Numbered from the stretch's first letter, positions 1 through 8,319 are shown. The stretch is DNA of 64,000 nt from Saccharopolyspora erythraea NRRL 2338 (GCF_000062885.1 NC_009142.1:6623584-6687583), one strand, 5' to 3'. Notes: generated from the letters alone by a model not told the origin. A program made the numbers and translations.

Positions 1-152
1 TAACCCATGACGCTACCTGGTCAGTCCACCGCCGAGCGCGCCCGGACCGGCCCTGGCCCGCGGTCGGCCGACGATGTGAAAACCCCTCGCGCGGGATCCG
101 CCGAAGCGGTGATTCTTGCGGCCGGCGCGGGCGGCGTTGAAGAGTTTTCCGG
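1..152. other. left edge, no gene recognised
   Basis: This is the region downstream of the first minus-strand gene. Reading frames cross it but none has a recognisable domain, a ribosome binding site or a plausible start. I see no clear terminator hairpin here either. Confidence 0.4.
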
Positions 153-779
153 TCACAGCGACCGGCGAAGATCCTCCACCGCGAGCACGTCGGCCTCGTT
201 GCCGTCGAAGGTCACGCGGACCTGCTTGCGGCCGAAGGCGTGCAGGAGCAGCTCGCCGGTCTCTCCGTTGATGCGCACCGTGCGCGGACCGCGCCTGGCG
301 GCGATCTCGGTGCCGTCCGGCCTGCGCAGCACCACGCCGACCGGGCTGCGGCCGTAGAAGACCTTCGCGGTGCGCGACAGCGCCTTCCACAGCGCCTCGT
401 CGCGGGCCGGGTCCGACGGACGCGGCTCCCAGCCGGGCTGTGCCCGCCGCACGTCCTCGTGGTGGACGTAGAACTCCGCGGAGTTCACCGTCTCGTCCAC
501 CGCGGACAGCCCCAGCGGGTTCCACTTCGGAGGGCCCTGGCGCACCATGTCGACCAGCTCCGGCCACGGACGGTCGCCGATCTCGGACTCGATGCGCTCG
601 CGGCGGTCGGCCAGCCGCTGCAGCAGCCTGCCCGCCACCGCGTCGGGCCGCCTCTCCCGCACGACCAGGTGCACGGCGAGATCGCGCGTGGTCCACCCCT
701 CGCACAGCGTCGGCGCGTCCGGGCCGACGCGGTCGAACAGTTCGCAGAGCTGCTGGCGCTCGTCACTGGCCACACCCAT
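153..779 (-). CDS. TIGR03085-type metal-binding protein (DinB/maleylpyruvate isomerase-like)
   Basis: The 208-residue protein has the layout of the actinobacterial TIGR03085 family, whose N-terminal helical bundle is related to mycothiol-dependent maleylpyruvate isomerases. Seen: the N-terminal stretch LCEGWTTRDLAVHLVVRERR (about residues 25-44), whose histidine belongs to the family metal site, the central EFYVHHEDVRRAQ, and a C-terminal beta-rich part. The reaction is unknown; a mycothiol-linked or metal-binding role is inferred from the fold only. The ATG at 779 lies six bases after a TAGAGT box (791 to 786 on the minus strand), so the mRNA is probably leaderless. A GTG two codons in (773) is an alternative start. 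Confidence 0.75.
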   Translation of the reverse strand: MGVASDERQQLCELFDRVGPDAPTLCEGWTTRDLAVHLVVRERRPDAVAGRLLQRLADRRERIESEIGDRPWPELVDMVRQGPPKWNPLGLSAVDETVNSAEFYVHHEDVRRAQPGWEPRPSDPARDEALWKALSRTAKVFYGRSPVGVVLRRPDGTEIAARRGPRTVRINGETGELLLHAFGRKQVRVTFDGNEADVLAVEDLRRSL

Positions 780-816
780 GCCGTCACTCTAGCCGCACGC
801 GCCCCCGGCGGTCCGG

Positions 817-2271
817 CTACAGCGTCGCCTTGGTCGTCAGCTTCTTGCCGTCGGCGCTGCGCAGGCCGCAGTAGACGGTCTGGGAGCCCTGGTCGTCGTT
901 GTCGCTGTTGTCGTCGGCGCGGACGGTGCGCCGCAGGTTCCAGCTCTGCTCGGTGGGCACCAGCGCGACGTAGCGCAGCGCGGTCTCCTTGGCGGGGATG
1001 ACGATCTGGTCGGAGTTGAAGAACGCCGAGCACAGCCCTTCGCCGAAGCGCTGGAGCTCCTCCTCGCCGGGGTAGTCGACGTCGGTCTCGCCCGAGGAGA
1101 ACACCGAACCGCTGTGGAAGATCTCGTGGTCGTGCGGGTCGGTGCAGGTCCTGGAGTCCGACTCGCCGAACGACCCACCCGGCGCGAGAGCACCGTCGGA
1201 GCAGCCGGTGCTGGAGGGGAAGTGGAACCGCTGGATGTCGCCCCCGGCTCCGAAGGTCAGCGTCGGCTCCATCGCGACCGGCGTCGAACCGCCCAGTCCG
1301 AACCGCCCGACCAGCAGGCCCGCCGCGAACAGCACCACCGCGGCCACGGCTGCCACCGACGCCCACAGCCCTCGCCTGCCGTGGGGCGCCTGCGCGGCGA
1401 CGGCCGTCGGTGCGACGCCGGCGGGCCTGGTCACCGCCTCGGAGGCCGGTGTGCTGGCCAGCAACGCCCGCACCTGCGCAGCGGTGAACCGCGCCTTCGG
1501 GTCGGCGATCAGCAGGCCGGTGATCACCGGCCCGACCACGCCGTGCGGACGGGTGGCGCGGGGCGTCTCGTTGAGCACCGCGTTCAGCGTGGCGGCGGTG
1601 GTCTGGCGCTCGAAGGGCATCCAGCCCTCCACCGCGAAGAACAGCGTCGCCCCGAGCGACCACAGGTCGCCGGCAGGCGAGGCGTCGGCGCCCTGGATGC
1701 GCTCGGGCGCCATGAACGACGGCGACCCGACGATGGCGCCGCTGCTGGTCAGCCGCGGGTCGTCCAGGGTCTGGGCGATGCCGAAGTCGGCGAGCTTCAC
1801 CCGGCCGTCGGCGACCATGATGTTGCTCGGCTTGACGTCGCGGTGCACGATCCCCGCCGCGTGCGCGTTCTCCAGCGCCGAGAGCACCTGCCGCGCGAGG
1901 TCGGCGGCCTGCTCCGGCGCCAGCGGGCCGCGCTGGGCCACCAGCTCGGTCAGCGTGACGGCCCGCACCAGCTCCATCACGATGTAGGTGGTCCCGGCCT
2001 CGGCGAGCACGTCGTGCACGGTCACCACGGCGGGATCGTTGAGCCGGCCCGCCGTGCGGGCCTCGCGCAGCACGCGCTCCTCGTAGACCTGGCGCTCGGC
2101 GGGCGGCACCCCGTCGGGCAGGTGCAGCTCCTTGATCGCCACTTCGCGGCCGATCACCTGGTCCCACGCGCGCCAGACGATCCCCATGCCGCCGCGCCCG
2201 AGCTCCCCGGTCACCTGGTAACGGCCGCCGATCACACGGGCCTGCTGCCCGGTCCCCGGGTGTTGCACCAC
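817..2271 (-). CDS. transmembrane Ser/Thr protein kinase (PknB-like)
   Basis: A Hanks-type kinase followed by one membrane helix and an extracytoplasmic domain. From the GTG at 2271 the protein has 484 residues. Seen in order: glycine loop GRGGMG (about 25-30), VAIK lysine (about 47), HRDVKPSN catalytic loop (about 143), DFG (about 162), APE (about 188), an alanine/proline linker, and a hydrophobic helix near 305-325. The outer domain of about 150 residues contains cysteines at TGCSDG, SRTCTD, GLCSA and VYCGLRS. There are no PASTA repeats, so the ligand differs from that of PknB. GTG 2271 is chosen because GGAGGA lies seven bases upstream; an upstream GTG at 2286 lacks a site. Targets are unknown. 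Confidence 0.88.
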   Translation of the reverse strand: MVQHPGTGQQARVIGGRYQVTGELGRGGMGIVWRAWDQVIGREVAIKELHLPDGVPPAERQVYEERVLREARTAGRLNDPAVVTVHDVLAEAGTTYIVMELVRAVTLTELVAQRGPLAPEQAADLARQVLSALENAHAAGIVHRDVKPSNIMVADGRVKLADFGIAQTLDDPRLTSSGAIVGSPSFMAPERIQGADASPAGDLWSLGATLFFAVEGWMPFERQTTAATLNAVLNETPRATRPHGVVGPVITGLLIADPKARFTAAQVRALLASTPASEAVTRPAGVAPTAVAAQAPHGRRGLWASVAAVAAVVLFAAGLLVGRFGLGGSTPVAMEPTLTFGAGGDIQRFHFPSSTGCSDGALAPGGSFGESDSRTCTDPHDHEIFHSGSVFSSGETDVDYPGEEELQRFGEGLCSAFFNSDQIVIPAKETALRYVALVPTEQSWNLRRTVRADDNSDNDDQGSQTVYCGLRSADGKKLTTKATL

Positions 2272-2324
2272 AGCGTCTTCCTCCACCGCCCGAGCGCGAC
2301 GAACGCGCTGCGCTCACACCTTGA

Positions 2325-2358
2325 AGCCGGGCCTCATCCAACCAGATGAGACCCGGCT
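2325..2358 (-). terminator. hairpin downstream of thyX
   Basis: Arms AGCCGGGCCTCATC (2325-2338) and GATGAGACCCGGCT (2345-2358) pair with one wobble around a six-base loop. It lies between the thyX stop and the kinase start, both on the minus strand. There is no T-tract, as is usual in actinomycetes. Confidence 0.6.
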
Positions 2359-2430
2359 CCTTGGACTGAATCAGCAGGCGTTCGGTTTCCACCCGCGCCG
2401 GGAATTTCGCGGCGGTGCCGCCGGCGGGCG

Positions 2431-3183
2431 TCAGCCCTCGGTGACGAAGGGGCTGGAGGCGACCTCGCTGCCGTCCTTCAGGCTGGTGATCTCGAAGTCG
2501 CCGAAGACGTTGGGCACCGCCTTCTGCAACTGGCGCAGGCACTCGATGGCCAGCGCGCGGATCTCGACGTCGGCGTGCTCGCTGGCCCGCATCGCGATGA
2601 AGTGCCGCCACGCGCGGTAGTTGCCGGTGACCACGATCCGGGTCTCGGTGGCGTTGGGCAGCACCGAGCGCGCCGCCTGCCGGGCCTGCTTGCGGCGCAG
2701 CGTCGCCTTGGGCTCGTCGGCGAACTTCTCCTGCAGCGCCTCCAGCAGCTCGGAGTAGGCGGCGACGCTGGCCTCGGTGGCCTTGACGAACTTCTCGTGC
2801 AGCTCGGGGTCCTCGGCGATGACGTCGGGCTCGACCATCGCGGCGTCGCGCTCGGGCACGTAGCGCTGCGAGAGCTGGGAGTAGGAGAAGTGGCGGTGGC
2901 GGATCAGCTCGTGGGTCAGCGAGCGCGACATCCCGCTCAGGTAGAACGTCACCGTCCCGTGCTCGAGCACGGAGAGGTGGCCGACCTCCAGGATGTGGCG
3001 GAGGTAGCCGGCGTTGGTCGCGGTCGCCGGGTTCGGCTTGCGCCACGACTGGTAGCAGGCGCGGCCGGCGAACTCCGCGAGCGCCTGGCCGCCGTCCGCG
3101 TCGGTCGACCAGTCCACGTCGGCCGGTGGGAAGAATTCGGTCTTGCCGATGAGCTGGACCTTCGGCGGGACGATCTCGGTCAC
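2431..3183 (-). CDS. thyX: flavin-dependent thymidylate synthase
   Basis: Makes dTMP from dUMP using methylene-tetrahydrofolate, NADPH and FAD. The 250-residue length fits the family. The signature RHR followed by seven residues and serine is present as [14 protein letters not shown], and [16 protein letters not shown] upstream matches the conserved flavin-site region. The GTG at 3183 follows an AAAGGGG site at about ten bases. It is separated by about 200 bases from the divergent ribbon-helix-helix gene. No thyA is seen in the window, and ThyX alone is normal for many actinomycetes. Confidence 0.97.
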   Translation of the reverse strand: MTEIVPPKVQLIGKTEFFPPADVDWSTDADGGQALAEFAGRACYQSWRKPNPATATNAGYLRHILEVGHLSVLEHGTVTFYLSGMSRSLTHELIRHRHFSYSQLSQRYVPERDAAMVEPDVIAEDPELHEKFVKATEASVAAYSELLEALQEKFADEPKATLRRKQARQAARSVLPNATETRIVVTGNYRAWRHFIAMRASEHADVEIRALAIECLRQLQKAVPNVFGDFEITSLKDGSEVASSPFVTEG

Positions 3184-3310
3184 GGAGAACGAACCCCTTT
3201 CTGCTGTTCAGTCGTGGTCGTCGACCACTGTCGCGACTCCCCAGTCTCTTGCCCGTCGAGCCTAACGGTCGGCCCCGACCGCGCCCGCCCCGCCGGTAGG
3301 CCGACGCGAC

Positions 3311-3381
3311 TGAGGTCACCGGGGACACTGACGTCACCAGAGACGTTGCATGACGTCAGAAATGGTGTCACTGTGGCGTCA
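3311..3381 (+). promoter_or_regulatory. array of five TGRNGTCA operator-like sites
   Basis: Five copies of one octamer pattern run into the start codon at 3381: TGAGGTCA (3311), TGACGTCA (3329), TGACGTCA (3351), TGGTGTCA (3363) and TGGCGTCA (3374). The last three are spaced 12 and 11 bases, about one helical turn, and the earlier gaps are 18 and 22. The two central copies are perfect palindromes. The gene that follows encodes a ribbon-helix-helix protein, so autoregulation by cooperative binding is the natural reading. That link is inferred. Confidence 0.65.
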
Positions 3382-3944
3382 TGGATTTGAGCCCCTACAT
3401 CAGCCAGCTCCGGGAGGACCTGACCTCCGCGGCGTCGGCGGGCGACGAGCAGACCCGCCAGACCGCGGCGGTGCTGTCCTCGGCGATCGAGCCCGCCGCC
3501 CGCCTGGCGATCATGAACGCGCTGTCGGACCTGGCCGCGGAGGTCACCACGCACCTCGACGGCCAGGTCGTGGACATCCGGCTGGACGGCCGGGACGTCC
3601 GGGTCGCGGTCAGCGGCAGCGCCGGCGAACCGGCCGGCGGCCGGGACGAGGAACCGCCGCCGCCCCCGCCGCCCGGCGACGGCGGCGACATCAGCCGCAT
3701 CACGCTGCGCCTGCTCGACGAGATCAAGTCGCAGGCCGAGCAGGCCGCGTCGGTGCAGGGCGTGTCGCTGAACACGTGGGTCGCGCAGGCCGTCCAGGGC
3801 GCCCTGCACGGCGGAGGCAGGTCGCGCGGACCGCGCGAAGGCGGTCACGGCGGCAGGCCGTGGGGCCCGCCCGGGGCGGGTCGGGGCCGGTGGCGCGGTG
3901 ACGGGCCGGGCGGCTCCCGCGTGCACGGCTGGGTCCAGGGCTGA
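3381..3944 (+). CDS. ribbon-helix-helix (HicB/Arc-like) DNA-binding protein
   Basis: A 187-residue protein with three parts. The N-terminal helical and beta region is unrecognised (1-75). A proline-rich linker follows (about 85-105). A ribbon-helix-helix unit lies at about 108-145: strand RITLRL, helix LDEIKSQAEQAASVQG, turn, helix SLNTWVAQAVQGAL. The tail is glycine/arginine-rich and disordered. This arrangement is often labelled HicB-family antitoxin, but no HicA toxin is adjacent, so a repressor role is more likely. The next gene starts 13 bases on and encodes a DUF4097 protein, so the two form an operon. Five TGRNGTCA sites directly precede the start codon, consistent with autoregulation. 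Confidence 0.78.
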   Translation: MDLSPYISQLREDLTSAASAGDEQTRQTAAVLSSAIEPAARLAIMNALSDLAAEVTTHLDGQVVDIRLDGRDVRVAVSGSAGEPAGGRDEEPPPPPPPGDGGDISRITLRLLDEIKSQAEQAASVQGVSLNTWVAQAVQGALHGGGRSRGPREGGHGGRPWGPPGAGRGRWRGDGPGGSRVHGWVQG

Positions 3945-3956
3945 AGGGGCGGCGCC

Positions 3957-4886
3957 ATGACCGAGCAGCGCTCCGGCTTCGAGGACCGCTCCGACGAACT
4001 GGTCCGGACCCAGGACTTCGAGACCCCGCACCCCATCGAGCTCGACATCAACAACAACGCGGGTTCGATCCGCATCGAGCTGGCCGAGACGCCGGTGACC
4101 CACATCGAGGTGCGCCACGACCCGTCGTCGGCCGGCCCGGACTGGCGCAGCGGGCTGTCCGGGCTGCTGAACTGGGTCAGCGAGCAGTTCGGCGAGGGCG
4201 GCCTGCGTCCCGGCGGCGACGGGCCGCGCGAGCCGCTCGCCGAGGCGGTGCACCAGACCCGCATCGACCTGACCGGCAGCAGGCTCGCGGTGCGCGGACC
4301 GGCCGCGCCCCCGCTGCGGGGGATCCCGCTGGCGATCAGGATCACCGCGCCGCTGGAGTCGCAGATCGGCGTGCACACCTCGGGCCAGGTGTCGGTCAGC
4401 GGCAAGGCCGGACGGGTGCAGATCCAGGCGGCCTCCGGGGACGTCAGCGTCGACGAGTCCAGCGCCAGCGCGACCGTGCGCACCAGCTCGGGACCGCTGA
4501 AGCTCGGGTCGGTGCACGGAGGCGTCCAGGCCCGCAGCGGCAGCGGCGACGTCGAGATCGCCTCGATCGACTCGCCGTCCTCGGTCGTCACCGGCAGTGG
4601 CAACGTCTGGATCGGCGCGGTGCACGACGACGTGCTGGTCCGCTCCGGCAGCGGTGACCTCACCGTCGCCGACGCGGCGCGGGGCCAGGTCGAGCTGATA
4701 ACCGGGTCCGGGCAGTTGCAGATCGCGGTGCGGCGCGGCGTCGGCGCCGAGGTGGACCTGACGTCGTCGACCGGCAGCGCGACCAGCGACCTGGCGGTGT
4801 CGGACGAGCCCCCGGCGGAGGAAGCGCCGCTGCGGGTGTTCGGGCGTACCGGGACCGGGGACGCTTTGATCACTTCGGCGATTTGA
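3957..4886 (+). CDS. DUF4097-family beta-strand repeat protein
   Basis: A 309-residue protein rich in short beta strands with repeated SGSGD/VRSGSGDL motifs (for example RSGSGDVEIAS and RSGSGDLTVAD), the hallmark of the DUF4097 right-handed beta-helix-like fold. No signal peptide or membrane segment is visible, so it is probably cytoplasmic. The ATG follows AAGGGG in the intergenic gap after the ribbon-helix-helix gene, indicating co-transcription. Function is unknown; such proteins are commonly encoded next to small regulators, suggesting a partner or sensor role (inference). Confidence 0.8.
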   Translation: MTEQRSGFEDRSDELVRTQDFETPHPIELDINNNAGSIRIELAETPVTHIEVRHDPSSAGPDWRSGLSGLLNWVSEQFGEGGLRPGGDGPREPLAEAVHQTRIDLTGSRLAVRGPAAPPLRGIPLAIRITAPLESQIGVHTSGQVSVSGKAGRVQIQAASGDVSVDESSASATVRTSSGPLKLGSVHGGVQARSGSGDVEIASIDSPSSVVTGSGNVWIGAVHDDVLVRSGSGDLTVADAARGQVELITGSGQLQIAVRRGVGAEVDLTSSTGSATSDLAVSDEPPAEEAPLRVFGRTGTGDALITSAI

Positions 4887-5085
4887 GTCGGGGCGGGGGT
4901 TTTCGACGCAGGCACCCTGGCCTTGCGGGGCACCTTCAGCGTGGGGCCGCGTAAGTCTTCGACGCACCCACCCTGGCCCTGCAGGGCACCCTCAGAGCGG
5001 GGTTTCTGGGGCGCTCGCCGCCCCCAGGCCCCCGGCAGGTCTCCGGGATGAATTTTTTCGAGGCAGCCTGCGGTTTGGCGGTTGG
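4887..5085. repeat. intergenic spacer with an imperfect direct duplication
   Basis: Lies between convergent genes. A segment beginning TTCGACGCAGGCACCCTGGC at about 4898 recurs with a few changes from about 4957 (TTCGACGCACCCACCCTGGC), and each copy continues into a GGGCACC stretch. A second direct pair flanks and overlaps the inverted repeat that follows: TTTCGAGGCAGCCTGCGG (5056-5073) and TTTCGAGGCAACCTGCGG (5145-5162). No gene is seen here. Confidence 0.6.
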
Positions 5086-5231
5086 GTGGTTCTCATCCCG
5101 TCGACCTCCACGAGGGCTATCAGACCGCGTCAAGGAGGCCGACATTTCGAGGCAACCTGCGGCTCGTATCTAGCGGGCCCCCTTGACCCGGTCTGATCGG
5201 GCTGGCGCCAGGTCGACGGGATGAGAACCAC
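5086..5231. repeat. 146-bp inverted-repeat element
   Basis: The outermost 22 bases of each end (5086-5107 and 5210-5231) are perfect reverse complements. Pairing continues inward with few mismatches: ATCAGACCGCGTCAAGGAGG on the left mirrors ATCAGACCGGGTCAAGGGGG on the right. The total is about 58 bases per arm around a short centre. It lies between the convergent DUF4097 and YcaQ-like genes, so it could be a large bidirectional terminator or a small non-autonomous mobile element. No target-site duplication is obvious. Confidence 0.75.
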
Positions 5232-5296
5232 GGCACCGACCCTGTTGGGCTGCGGCGGGCAATTCGCAGTCGCGGAAGTACCGCCACATTCGATCG

Positions 5297-6514
5297 TCAG
5301 CCGTCGCCGCGTGTGGTGGTGCGCAGGGCGGTGGCCAGGTCGCCGCGCTCCCCCACGGCCACTCCGCCCAGGCCGAGCCAGGACGCCATGTCACCCAGTG
5401 CGCCTGCCAGTTCCGGCACCACCGACGCTAGGTCGGCGCCCGGTTCGGCGAACGCGCCGGGTACGCGCAGCACCCCGGCCGTGCGGTCGGCCTTGAGGTC
5501 GACGCGGGCGACGAGGCGTCCGTCCAGCAGGAACGGGAACACGTAATAGCCGTACTGGCGCTTGGGTTCCGGCACGTAGATCTCGATGCGGTAGCGGAAG
5601 CCGAACAGCCGCTCGGTGCGCGAGCGCTCCCAGATCAGCGGGTCGAACGGGCACAGCAGCGCTCGCCCGGTCACCTTGCGCGGCACGCGCGCCTCGGCGT
5701 GGCGGTAGGCGGGCTGGCGCCAGCCGCGCACGGTCACCGGCTCCAGCACGCCGTCCTCGACCAGCTCGGCGACGGCCTGCTTGGACTGCGCGGGGCTGAG
5801 CCGGTAGTAGTCGCGCAGGTCGCTCTCGGTGCCCACGCCCAGCGCCTGCGCGGAGCGCTCAACCAGGCCCCTGATCGCGACGTCGTCCTCGGGGTCGGCG
5901 GCGAGCACGTCGGCGGGCAGCACCCGCTCCGGCAGGTCGTAGAGGCGTTCGAAGCCGCGCCGGGCCCCGGTCGTCAGCTCCCCCATCGCGAACAGCAGCT
6001 CGCAGGCGTGCTTGGTGTCGGTGCGGTTCCACCAGGGGCCGGTGCCCTGCTTCTGCCCGCCGCCGAGCTCGCGCTCCAGCGCGCCGGCGCCGATCGGGCC
6101 GAGGTCCTTCACCGCCGCGAGCACGTCGTCGACCAGTTGCGGCGCGCGTTCGAGCAGCGTGCGGAACTTGCGCCGCCAGGCGCCGCCGTACTCGCGCATC
6201 CGCCAGCGCAGCAGCGGCCAGTCCTCGACCGGGATCAGCGACGCCTCGTGCGCCCAGTACTCCACCAGCAGCCGGGGGCGCCGCGTGCGGTGCGACCATG
6301 CGGCGTCGTCGACGAGGTCCGCGGGGTAGGCACCGAGCCTGCTGTAGACCGGCATGTAGTGCGCGCGGACCGCGACGTTGACCGAGTCGAGCTGGAGCAG
6401 CTTCGTCCTGCCCAGCGCGCGTTGCAGATGCCTGCGGTTGACCTCTCCGGCCGGTCGCGAATCGGCGAAGCCCTGCGCCGCCAGCGCGGTGCGCCGCGCG
6501 CTCTCGATGCTCAT
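5297..6514 (-). CDS. YcaQ/AlkZ-like winged-helix DNA glycosylase family protein
   Basis: A 405-residue protein of the HTH_42 family, whose characterised members YcaQ and AlkZ unhook DNA interstrand crosslinks. Seen: N-terminal IESARRTALAAQGF, LLQLDSVNVAVRAHYMPVYSRLG, the central DLRDYYRLSPAQSKQAVAELVEDGVLE winged-helix part, and C-terminal LLCPFDPLIWERSRTERLFGF. The last is typical of the family. ATG 6514 is chosen because the alignment to family N-termini begins there; an in-frame extension to 6595 overlaps the divergent promoter region. Genotoxin-linked and housekeeping members both exist. No natural-product genes adjoin it, so a general repair role is inferred. Confidence 0.82.
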   Translation of the reverse strand: MSIESARRTALAAQGFADSRPAGEVNRRHLQRALGRTKLLQLDSVNVAVRAHYMPVYSRLGAYPADLVDDAAWSHRTRRPRLLVEYWAHEASLIPVEDWPLLRWRMREYGGAWRRKFRTLLERAPQLVDDVLAAVKDLGPIGAGALERELGGGQKQGTGPWWNRTDTKHACELLFAMGELTTGARRGFERLYDLPERVLPADVLAADPEDDVAIRGLVERSAQALGVGTESDLRDYYRLSPAQSKQAVAELVEDGVLEPVTVRGWRQPAYRHAEARVPRKVTGRALLCPFDPLIWERSRTERLFGFRYRIEIYVPEPKRQYGYYVFPFLLDGRLVARVDLKADRTAGVLRVPGAFAEPGADLASVVPELAGALGDMASWLGLGGVAVGERGDLATALRTTTRGDG

Positions 6515-6609
6515 GGTCTGCACCCGCCAGATGGTGCCAGCACCCACCGACACCGACGGACACCCGGCCGCTCCTACGAGTGAATGTGCGGACACGTTAG
6601 GTTCACCGC

Positions 6610-7173
6610 ATGGCCGAAGCCGACGTGCGAGTCGCCGGACCCGACGACGCCGCAGAGATCGCGAGGATCCAGCTGACGACCTGGCGCACCGCCTACGCCG
6701 ACGTGCTGCCGGAGGACGTGCTGGCGGGGCTGGACCCGTTTGAGACCGAGTCGCAGTGGCGACACGCGCTGACCGAGGGCCCGGCGTCGGTGCTGGTCGC
6801 CACCGAGGGCGAGTGGCTGGTGGGGTTCTGCGCCGCCGGGTTCGCCCCGGAGGCCGAGACCGCGGCCGCCGACGGCACCGCGCCGGCCGACGCGGCCACG
6901 GTCGCGCTGGTCAGCACGCTGCTGGTGGAGCCGAGGTGGGGCAGGCGCGGCCACGGCGGGCGGCTGCTGGGCGCGATGGCGCAGCGCCTGAGCGCCGAGG
7001 GCGCCACCCGCGGCATCACCTGGGTCCCCGAGGCGGACACGGCCTCGACCGGCTTCTACGCGAGCGTGGGGTGGCAGCCGGACGGTACAGTGCGGACACT
7101 CGATGCGGGTGGCCGTCCCCTCCGCGAGCTGAGGTTGTCCGGCTCGCTCGACCTGCGCTTCGAGCGGAGTTGA
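6610..7173 (+). CDS. GNAT-family N-acetyltransferase
   Basis: A 187-residue single-domain acetyltransferase. Seen: N-terminal VRVAGPDDAAEIARIQLTTW, the beta-4 strand VALVSTLLVEPRWGRRGHGGRLL with the acetyl-CoA pyrophosphate loop (R/Q-x-x-G-x-G/A form) at RRGHGG, and C-terminal STGFYASVGWQPDGTVR. The substrate is unknown. The ATG is preceded by TAGGTT (6598-6603) with six intervening bases and no ribosome binding site, so the transcript is probably leaderless. It is divergent from the YcaQ-like gene. Confidence 0.87.
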   Translation: MAEADVRVAGPDDAAEIARIQLTTWRTAYADVLPEDVLAGLDPFETESQWRHALTEGPASVLVATEGEWLVGFCAAGFAPEAETAAADGTAPADAATVALVSTLLVEPRWGRRGHGGRLLGAMAQRLSAEGATRGITWVPEADTASTGFYASVGWQPDGTVRTLDAGGRPLRELRLSGSLDLRFERS

Positions 7174-7249
7174 CGAGGTCGCGACTCGGCCTCGATGCGC
7201 GGGGGCTCCTTGGCCTCCCGCTGATGCCTTCTTCCACTTTGGGGGAACC

Positions 7250-7738
7250 TTGCTGGCAGTGATCGGTCTGCTCTCGACGACCTTCGGGGTCGCGGTGGCA
7301 TCCGCGCTGATGCCGCTGATCAGCGTCGAGCTGTTCGTGATCGGTCTGGTGCTCAAGGGGCCGGAGGTGCCCTGGTGGGCGCTGGCGCTGGTCATCGCGG
7401 TCGGGCAGATCGCGGGCAAGATGCTGTACTTCTACGCCGCGCGCGGGGTCGTCCGGCTGCCTGCCTTCCTGCGGCGCCGGACCGAGGCCAAGACCAAGGG
7501 CCGCTGGAGCGCGTGGATCGAACGCTTCCGCGACACCTGCCGCAAGCGCCCGCTGTGGACCGGCGGGGTGCTGCTGGTGAGCGCGATCGCGAGCCTGCCG
7601 CCGTTCGCGGCGATCGTCTTCGTCGCGGGCTGGGCGAAGGTACCGCTGTCGACGTTCCTGGTCACCGGTTTCGTCGGCCGTTTCCTGCGCTTCGGGGTGC
7701 TGGCGGTCGCACCGGGCGCCCTCGTCGCCTGGATGTAG
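7250..7738 (+). CDS. small VTT/DedA-like membrane protein
   Basis: A 162-residue integral membrane protein with about four hydrophobic segments: the N-terminal SALMPLISVELFVIGLVL, WWALALVIAVGQIAGKMLYF, VLLVSAIASLPPFAAIVFVAGW, and a C-terminal FLRFGVLAVAPG. The order of the charged loop, the PPFA turn and GRFLRFG resembles the VTT domain of DedA/TVP38 proteins, which act in lipid or membrane homeostasis. The family call is by pattern only. The start is a TTG with GGGGGAA a few bases upstream; a GTG or ATG further downstream would remove the first helix. It is convergent with the small secreted protein gene. Confidence 0.6.
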   Translation: MLAVIGLLSTTFGVAVASALMPLISVELFVIGLVLKGPEVPWWALALVIAVGQIAGKMLYFYAARGVVRLPAFLRRRTEAKTKGRWSAWIERFRDTCRKRPLWTGGVLLVSAIASLPPFAAIVFVAGWAKVPLSTFLVTGFVGRFLRFGVLAVAPGALVAWM

Positions 7739-7817
7739 CCCCACGAACCCCTGGACCTGACCCGACGGCGCCCGCGATCCGGTGGCGGCCCGTGGGGTTT
7801 CGAAAGTGGGCGTCAGT

Positions 7818-7867
7818 CGCTTGCGGTGTGGGACCCGGCCTGTACCGCCGCGTGTCCGGCTGACGCG
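7818..7867. repeat. dispersed intergenic repeat, copy 1 (middle module only)
   Basis: CGCTTGCGGTGTGGGACCCG and the following ACCGCCGCG segment match the copy at 62090-62140 almost base for base. It lies between convergent genes, just before a perfect hairpin. Confidence 0.65.
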
Positions 7868-7882
7868 CCCGGCCTGGCGGCG

Positions 7883-7910
7883 ACTGCTCCCGCGGCGCTG
7901 CGGGAGCAGT
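7883..7910. terminator. bidirectional hairpin between convergent genes
   Basis: ACTGCTCCCGC (7883-7893) and GCGGGAGCAGT (7900-7910) are perfect complements around a six-base loop. It lies between a plus-strand and a minus-strand gene end and could stop both transcripts. Confidence 0.75.
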
Positions 7911-7917
7911 GCGCACG

Positions 7918-8319
7918 TCAGAACAGCCTGCCGGGCACGCCCTGCACGGAGTCGATGACGCCGAGGACCGGCACGCCCGCGGGGGCGAAGGTCCACTTGT
8001 TGTGCAGGCCGCTGGTGTCGGGCTCGTCGACGATGGCCGGGCCGTCCGCCGGGGCGGCGGCCTGCGCCTGGCCCTGCGCCGGGGCGGACACGCCACCCGG
8101 CACGACACCGCCCGGAACCGCGCCCGCCGGGATCGCGTCGAAGACCGGGCGCAAGGCCTGGGCGGGCAGCTCCGCGGTCGGCCCCAGCACCGCGCCCGCG
8201 TCAACCCCCGGCAGCAGCCAGACCGGCGTGGTCTCCGCGTGCGCCACGCCGCCGCTCAGGCACGTCAGCGCGACACCGGCAGCGGCACCGGCGAGCAGCC
8301 GTGCGATCGGTTTCCTCAT
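7918..8319 (-). CDS. small secreted protein
   Basis: A 133-residue protein with a clear signal peptide: RKPIARLLAGAAAGVALTCL followed by AHA-ET. The mature part is rich in Pro, Gly, Ala and Val, with WLLPGVDAG and VPVLGVIDSVQGVPGRLF near the ends. No domain is recognised. The ATG at 8319 is preferred over the GTG at 8328 because GAGGAGG sits eight bases before it. It is the last gene of the minus-strand operon that begins with the SBP56-like protein, so it probably acts with those exported or membrane products. Confidence 0.7.
   Translation of the reverse strand: MRKPIARLLAGAAAGVALTCLSGGVAHAETTPVWLLPGVDAGAVLGPTAELPAQALRPVFDAIPAGAVPGGVVPGGVSAPAQGQAQAAAPADGPAIVDEPDTSGLHNKWTFAPAGVPVLGVIDSVQGVPGRLF

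Noticed and set aside
485-3337. 950-codon minus-strand open frame across the kinase and thyX
   Set aside because: It is an out-of-frame shadow: the product is Arg/Gly/Pro-rich without domains, while the kinase and ThyX frames carry full motif sets.
3381-4886. HicAB-type toxin-antitoxin module
   Set aside because: Only the HicB-like ribbon-helix-helix protein is present; the partner is a DUF4097 protein, not a HicA mRNA interferase.
7191-7249. Longer N-terminus for the VTT-like membrane protein
   Set aside because: No better start or ribosome binding site was found upstream; the TTG with GGGGGAA remains the best choice.
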